Part shown: positions 58,770 to 64,000 of the stretch, in pieces | How positions within the stretch are numbered: the stretch's first letter is position 1 | Layout: each line of letters starts with the position of its first letter | NCBI GenBank assembly: GCA_014529385.2 | Contig: CM043950.1 | Location: 67,604,435 to 67,668,434, forward strand | DNA length: 64,000 bases | Direction of reading: 5' to 3' | Origin: Adiantum capillus-veneris | Taxonomy: Eukaryota; Streptophyta; Polypodiopsida; Polypodiales; Pteridaceae | Made by a program: the position numbers and the translations under genes | Notes under the pieces: model-generated | The model's input: only the letters and a program-made list of their open reading frames with translations | Told to the model about the DNA's origin: nothing | The model's database searches: none

Positions 58770-59915
58770 TCTTCCTTAGGAGAGGGTTCAGGGATGTAAT
58801 CCGTATCATCAATTTCCCTTTCTAGGATGCCTTCCTCTTGCTTTAAGCTTTTGCATTGTGAAGCTCCACACATCCACAGTTCTTTAGGCTTACCCAACTA
58901 TGCTGGAAGTTCTGATCCTGCTACATTAGCGGGATCAAATTCCTCCATAGGTGTTCTTGTCACATCCCTGTAACTATGGTCCTTCAAATTTATCTTTGTC
59001 GTGGCTTCCATATGTCTCAGGTAGATATGGTCATAACCCCAATCTTGGACCATTTTTAATTGTCGCATGAATGGTCTTCGCAGAATGATGTCATAGTTGT
59101 TCTTTTTGCCAAAGTCAACGATAGCAAAGGTTTGCTCATATTCAATGCCACAAGAAGTAACAATTGCTTTTTCTAGCAATCCTATGGCCCTTTCCATGTG
59201 TCCCATCTGCAAGTTGTAGTTTCATCCTTGTAGCCCTCACTGTTGGTTTTTCCCATGTTTTCTAGACCTCTTTTGTTGTGATGGAAACACAGGCTCCGCT
59301 GTCAAGGACTGCCATGGTTTTTACACCTTGGAATTCCACGGGAAGAGTGGTGTTTCTATCTTCTCCCTCATAATACTCACCTACCTTGTTTAGGGGCACC
59401 GGTCTAGTATTTAGTTGAGGTATTTCAAGATCTTTTATTCCTTCCTTGATTTGAGTCATTGGTTTTTTACCGCCAAATTTCTCTAGGCATTTTTCCATAG
59501 TAGCCCACATGTTTGGTTGTATTCTGAGCAACCCGGCTAACGTTATCGTACAGGTGACTGGTGTCGACAATATGTCTATCAGCCCTTTTGAATCGATGAC
59601 CTTGTTGGGAGACAGTCTCTGTGATGGGACTGCAACAACCTCTGACTTGGCCTCGTACTCTCCCGTATAGGATGGTAGTGTTCTTAGAGAATGGGGTTGG
59701 CTGTCCATAGACTGTACAGATCCTTTGTCTCCCCAATATGATTCCACTTCTAGATTCATTTGAGATCCAGCCTCAAATTCCTCTATTGGTGGAAGAGACA
59801 CTCCTCTTCCATCATCCGTTTGGTTTACTCGTCTACTTAGCTCACTCGCTTCATTGGCCTCTCTGACGTGCTTCCACAATTCGTCAAGACCATCTATTTC
59901 TAACAGCTCTTTAGT
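58770..59915 (-). pseudogene. Gypsy-type aspartic protease region
   Basis: The frame to 59262 (from 59915: ELLEIDGLDELWKHVREANE) ends with VEFQGVKTMAVLDSGACVSI, carrying the DSGA active site. After a frameshift the frame 58898-59212 continues GLLEKAIVTSCGIEYEQTFA, VDFGKKNNYDIILRRPFMRQ (ILGRPF-like) and IYLRHMEAT. This is the gag-asp-protease domain in two frames. The region upstream is truncated at about 60038 by a copia fragment. Confidence 0.75.
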
Positions 59916-60037
59916 ATAGCTATGTGAAATCCCTCGGAAGAGTTATCCATGGTATTCAAAACTATCCCTAGCTCTAATGTTGTGTCCTTGAGCTTTTGTC
60001 CGTGCTCGTGATTGGAATGTGGCTCTTTTCGTTCCTG

Positions 60038-60358
60038 GTTTGGTCTGGTGTAGCTGCAGTGGGAGCATTTGCAGCAGGGTTGATTAGTTGTTCGATGACT
60101 GATCTCGGCATAGAGCATAGGGGAGGTTTGCAGGTATTGGACCGATACTTGGAGGAGTGCATGAGCTCTTGTAGACTCTTTGCAGAGCTTGGAGCTAGCT
60201 CTATGTGGCTTCCGCACCGGGATGTTTTTCTATCAGTAGAGCTGGATGCACTAGCTCATCGAGAGTCACTGGGCATAGGTTGAGAGAATATCTCACCTTC
60301 TATTAGTTGTACACTAGTAGATCTTGCTTAAAGGCACATTGGCCTTTAAGTGGGAGGT
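60038..60358 (+). pseudogene. Terminal remnant of a copia derivative related to the 13082 element
   Basis: SGVAAVGAFAAGLISCSMTD, then GIEHRGGLQVLDRYLEECM, corresponds to AVGAFVVGVVSRLLTDDGIV and GDMQVLCTYLQ at 16216-16330. A TTAAGTGGGAGGT tract follows at 60346 before the LTR. The left edge is a junction with the minus-strand gypsy protease. Confidence 0.75.
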
Positions 60359-60541
60359 TGTTGGGGTTAAGGCCTATGTGCCTTGACCGGTCGCCTAGGT
60401 CATGGGCGTCCGCCCACTGTTACCCTATACTTATAGTGAGTATACTGTATAGGGGGAGCTGCCACTTCACAGTCTCCCCACCAACATCGTGTGTGTGTCT
60501 CCTTCTCTCTCTCTCACTCTCCGTCTGTGGTGCTCCCCGAT
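60359..60541 (+). repeat. LTR I of a fused LTR pair
   Basis: It starts TGTTGGGGTTAAGGCC, keeps the general plan of the 13082 family, and lacks the last nine bases (TCCCCTTCA). It is noticeably diverged from LTR II. Confidence 0.85.
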
Positions 60542-60621
60542 AGAGCGGTTTTCTCTCGCCTTTTGTAGTCTTTAGACTAAGTTCTCTTGCTTAAAGGCAC
60601 AGTCGCCTTTAAGTGGGAGGT
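60542..60621 (+). other. Polypurine-side internal sequence between the two fused LTRs
   Basis: GAGCGGTTTTCTCTC(A/G)CC and the following text match 16406-16489, including TTAAGTGGGAGGT. A second element's 3' internal end was thus joined after LTR I. Confidence 0.88.
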
Positions 60622-60813
60622 TGTTGGGGTATAGGCGTCTGTGCCTTGCCCGGCCGCCCAGAGTCTGGGCGCCCACTGACTTGTATACCTTATACATAAC
60701 ATAAGTGTATAGGGGGCTTCTCACTCTTTGAGTTTCCCCACCCATATCTGTGTGTGTCGTGTGTCTCCTTCTCTCGCTCACTCTCCGTCTGTGGGGCTCC
60801 TCGATCCCCTTCA
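60622..60813 (+). repeat. LTR II of a fused LTR pair
   Basis: The 192-bp LTR starts TGTTGGGGTATAGGCG and ends CCCCTTCA, close to the 13082/16490 LTRs. It abuts the pol gene of the minus-strand copia element at 60814. Confidence 0.9.
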
Positions 60814-62418
60814 TAAATCACTATGCACAAGCTCTAAGGGTTTTCTTTCTTTGTCAAAAGAATGTGTACGATGTGTCCGTGTTTGCTTTCCACATTGACA
60901 GTGCTCACAAAAGGGAAAATTTGAAAATGACAAAGATGGTAAGTTGCCCAAACGAGAGAGTGTCTCCATTCCCTTCTTTGACATATGTCCTAATCGGCTA
61001 TGCCACAAAGCAATAGTTGGCAGCTCGGTTACAGAAAGAACACTGTTTTTATCAGATATATAAAGAGAATAAAGTGAACCAACTTTAGAACCATGGGCTA
61101 TAATAAGATGACCCTTCACAATATGCCAAGACTGCTGATGAAAAGTGACTTTGTAACCCAAGTCATCAAGACGTCCAACCGAAATCAGATTGCATGTCAA
61201 GGCTGGAACATGACGCACATTATGGATGATAAACTTCACCCCATTTGCCATAACCATGGCAATATCACGTACGCCAACAATGTCACAAGAGTAGCTGTCA
61301 CCAAGTGTAACAGAGCCAATGGTTTCCTCGTATGTAGTTTACCAATGCCTATGAGGTGTGACATGCAACGAAGCACCTGAATCAAGAATCCATGTATGGG
61401 ATACTTCACCACTAACAAGGAGTTTAGCTGGCACAGAACTCTGTAAAGATAGAGTTTCTTGTGCATCATAAAAGACATCATTATTTTTAGTCAGCATATT
61501 AATGTCTTGGGCATCACTGTCATCTTGAACTATGTTCAATTCTTCAATCTTAACCGAACTCTTTGGTTTCTCCTGTTTATCATCATAATCTTTGCCTTTA
61601 CCTTTGCCCTTCTCTTTGTCACTCTTCCAAGCATAACAATCCTTCTTTATGTGACCAAACTTATCACAATAATGGCATTGAACATTGCGGCGACCACGAG
61701 ACTTTGATCTATCCTTTGATGCATCTCTATTGCCCTCTTTCTTGGACTCACGTTGTGAAGAACGACCCTTACGTTGCTTATCATCCCTTTGCACATAATG
61801 AGCTTCGCCATGATGCGAGCTAGTCATGGTCTTTTGACACATCTCCTCTGACAAAAGTGGACTAGTAACATCATTGTACTTTAGTGTACCATTAGGATCA
61901 GAGTTACTAATAGCTGTGCAAAAGATATCCCAAGAGGGTGGCAACAAACAAAGCAAAAAGATTGCTTTCATCTCATCATCAATGGTCATGCACTGTGCAC
62001 AAATCTGGGCAAAAAGAGAATCAAAATCATTGATGTGGCTGGAAACGCTAGTTGACTCCTTCATATGAAGGTTGAAAAGTTTTCTCATCAAGAAAACCTT
62101 ATTGCTTGCCGTATCCCTTTCGTAAGTGTCGTATAATTTTTTCCATAAAGCAAGAGCAGTCTCACATTCTAACACTGAAAAGTACACCGACTCTCCAAGG
62201 TGCAGTCTAATCGTAGACTTGCATAGCTCATCAAGCTCCTCCCATTGAAACTGAGTCATGTACATATCTTCCATATCTTCAGTTCTAGCCGCATAGGTAA
62301 TAGGAAACTTTTGCTTCTTTTGGACAAGCACATCATGCATTTGGTTCTTCCAAAGCTGAAAATTAGTGCCATCAAACTTCTTTATGTCATAAATATCACG
62401 GTCTTTTCTAGTAGACAT
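60814..62418 (-). pseudogene. Copia gag, protease and pre-integrase; truncated in integrase
   Basis: From MSTRKDRDIYDIKKFDGTNF the frame carries gag (WKNQMHDVLVQKKQKF, LPPSWDIFCTAISNS), zinc knuckle CHYCDKFGHIKKDC and protease WILDSGASLHVTP. One in-frame TAA lies at 61339-61341. The same frame then continues through NVRHVPALTCNLISVGRLDD and LWHSRLGHMSKKGM...FCEHCQCGKQTR to ELVHSDL at 60814. There LTR II of another element begins and the rest of pol is lost. Same lineage as the 5310 copia element. Confidence 0.93.
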
Positions 62419-63535
62419 GGTGACAAAACTATCAAAAGATTATGGGAAATTTCGGCAGAGTCTCCTTTGTATTTGGGACTATGTCAACCAAAATACGAGA
62501 CAAAATGACCAAGTATGTCACTCACAAAGCATAAAAGAGAGCAATGCCTCTCAAAAGCATACTGTATAGAAACCAATTGAGGTGCATAAACTGTTAAACT
62601 GACCATAGGCTGCCAACTCAGCGTCAAAAGCACCTATACCACTCTATACATGTCCTATGGCGAGGCCTCGTAAGGGATGCTCCAACTACCTGTATCACCG
62701 AAGGTATCTCCACAATGAAAACCTCACGCTATCGACCCTCAACAATGTAGGTTATGCAGCAAAACGTATAGCCAAGTCTCAGAAATGGCTATCTTCCGGA
62801 CCAAGTCTCAAAAATGGCCGGGACTGCCGTATTAGCCAAAAAATGGCTCCACAAAAGCGTATAATGGCATTATCCACAAAGACATACAAGTCTGTTAAGA
62901 CACTCAAACAGGGGTCAAAAGCATGTGCATGCAAATAAACATCCCTGCAGGGAGTCAAACCGCTCTCAAAAGAGCTCAAACACTGTCAAAAGTGTCAACA
63001 TATGCATGTACGCATAAACAATTGCTCCCACTGGAACCATAATATCGCAAGCACTGAAACCTGTAGCCTGTGAGGCGATGCTGCTGTCGTAGCCGAAGCC
63101 GAAAGCGAGGTCAAGAAACATAGAGAAAGCTAACCAAGCCGCTCTATGTACCTGTACCTGTACCTGTAGTCGAAGAAGACAATGCCATCAAACTCCCACT
63201 CTATGTGTGTATATGAGGTCACTCCGAAAGAGGCTACACACTCCCGAATGAACCGTGGGCTCTCGTAGCTGGAAGAGACTGCAACAATGGTACCTGTAAC
63301 TCGCTGTGGAAGCTTTGCAACACAAACTACCAAAAGAGGGCTGAAAATTTCAGCTCTTGAACCGTAGCTTGAATGGGATTTATGATGGCTTGAATGGCTC
63401 CGAAAGGTGGGTAAAACTCCAGGACATCTGATGGAAATGCTCTCGGGAAGTTGAATTTGCCAATGGCAAAATTGGAATCCTGTTTACACCATTGAAAGTG
63501 CATGCGCATGCGGAAACGATTTCGGAAATGAAATC
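62419..63535 (-). other. Leader of the minus-strand copia element
   Basis: About 1.1 kb between primer site and gag ATG, without recognisable coding. It includes the (CCTGTA)-like run GTACCTGTACCTGTACC near 63149. Confidence 0.6.
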
Positions 63536-63547
63536 GCTTTGATACCA
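63536..63547 (-). promoter_or_regulatory. Primer-binding site, minus strand
   Basis: Minus strand TGGTATCAAAGC, one base different from the usual TGGTATCAGAGC, two bases after the LTR end. Confidence 0.9.
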
Positions 63548-63549
63548 GA

Positions 63550-63816
63550 TGAAGGGGAGGAGCTGGGAGCACAACGGAAGAGGAATACGCACACACACAC
63601 TCACACACACATACACCACCATAGCCACACACACAGGTTGAAGGGGGAGAGCCCAAGTACTGTGTGCCCCCTTCCTTTCTTTTCTTATCTTATGCACTAA
63701 GGCTCAATACACGTTGTACTTAGTGTTAGTGGCTCACACAAGTGTACAGTTGTACACTTAGGGTTAGTGGCAGTTTTAGTGATGGGCGGTCGACCACATG
63801 CCCATTAAACCTAACA
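63550..63816 (-). repeat. 5' LTR of the minus-strand copia element
   Basis: On the minus strand it starts TGTTAGGTTTAATGGGC at 63816 and ends CCCCTTCA at 63550. A CA-rich stretch lies at 63590-63640. No 3' LTR is present because the element is truncated at 60814. Confidence 0.88.
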
Positions 63817-64000
63817 CAAAGCACTATCCATCTTGCGAAGAACTCAGCCTTTCATTCAAGGACAAAGCACATTGAGGTAAGATATTACTTCATACACACT
63901 CTTTTGGAAGAGGGACAACTAAAGCTAGGAAAGGCGCATACAAGTGAAAATCCTGTAGACATGTTTACAAAGGTGGTCAACAAGGAGAAGTTGAGCTTTT
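63817..64000 (+). CDS. Copia RNase H fragment, split by insertion, runs off the right edge
   Basis: Without any ATG, the plus frame from 63817 reads QSTIHLAKNSAFHSRTKHIE, then VRYYFIHTLLEEGQLKL, then SENPVDMFTKVV. This is the end of a copia RNase H (the usual DSQSAI... block). It begins exactly at the outer edge of the LTR at 63816, so the minus-strand copia element inserted at the DSQ motif of this older plus-strand copia. The frame has no stop in the visible 61 codons. Confidence 0.9.

Overview
This is nuclear DNA from a land plant, almost certainly intergenic heterochromatin-like sequence. The evidence is plant-type Ty1/copia and Ty3/gypsy chromovirus polyproteins, initiator-Met-tRNA primer sites (TGGTATCAGAGC), a plant CACTA (TNP2) transposase relic, long CT/CA microsatellites and a fragment of a plant RH20-like DEAD-box helicase. 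The species cannot be told from the sequence. No intact single-copy host gene is visible, and nearly everything recognisable is a transposon or the debris of one.

Layout. 1-1142: a 170-bp tandem duplication and microsatellites. 1143-4090: a non-autonomous LTR element with no gag or pol. 4560-11700: a decayed chromovirus on the minus strand (RNase H, integrase, chromodomain), split by an almost intact Tnt1/Tork-like copia element at 5310-10813 (192-bp LTRs differing at 3 positions, one nonsense codon, one frameshift). 12900-19800: a decayed CACTA element, split by a 3.6-kb copia derivative at 13082-16681 with an exact TSD (AGTCC). 19818-45816: proposed footprint of one Ty3/gypsy element ('A') that was invaded by a 2.9-kb copia deletion derivative at 22186-25079 (exact TSD AGCAT) and then by a second, long-LTR chromovirus ('B', about 26567 to 45780). 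B carries a gag-RT deletion fusion, an integrase with chromodomain, and three or four copies of an unrecognised protein family.

45817-54051: TATGGT-rich repeats, a probable CACTA terminus, a decayed copia integrase, a promoter-like segment present twice in opposite orientation, microsatellites, and the LTR of a third chromovirus. 54100-59915: minus-strand gypsy material. It includes a captured piece of a DEAD-box RNA helicase lying just before a polypurine tract and LTR, a protein with repeated W[VI]PK motifs, and an aspartic protease. 60038-60813: two fused LTRs of the same family as the 13082 element. 60814-63816: a minus-strand copia element (LTR, primer site, gag, protease, pre-integrase) truncated by those LTRs. 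It had itself inserted into the RNase H of another copia element that continues off the right edge.

The genes do not form a pathway. The window is a nest of insertions whose order can be read from target-site duplications and from reading frames that resume across them. The less ordinary items are the repeated Cys-motif ORF family in element B, the helicase capture, and a non-autonomous copia family that shares LTR ends and polypurine tract with the autonomous copia element in the same window.
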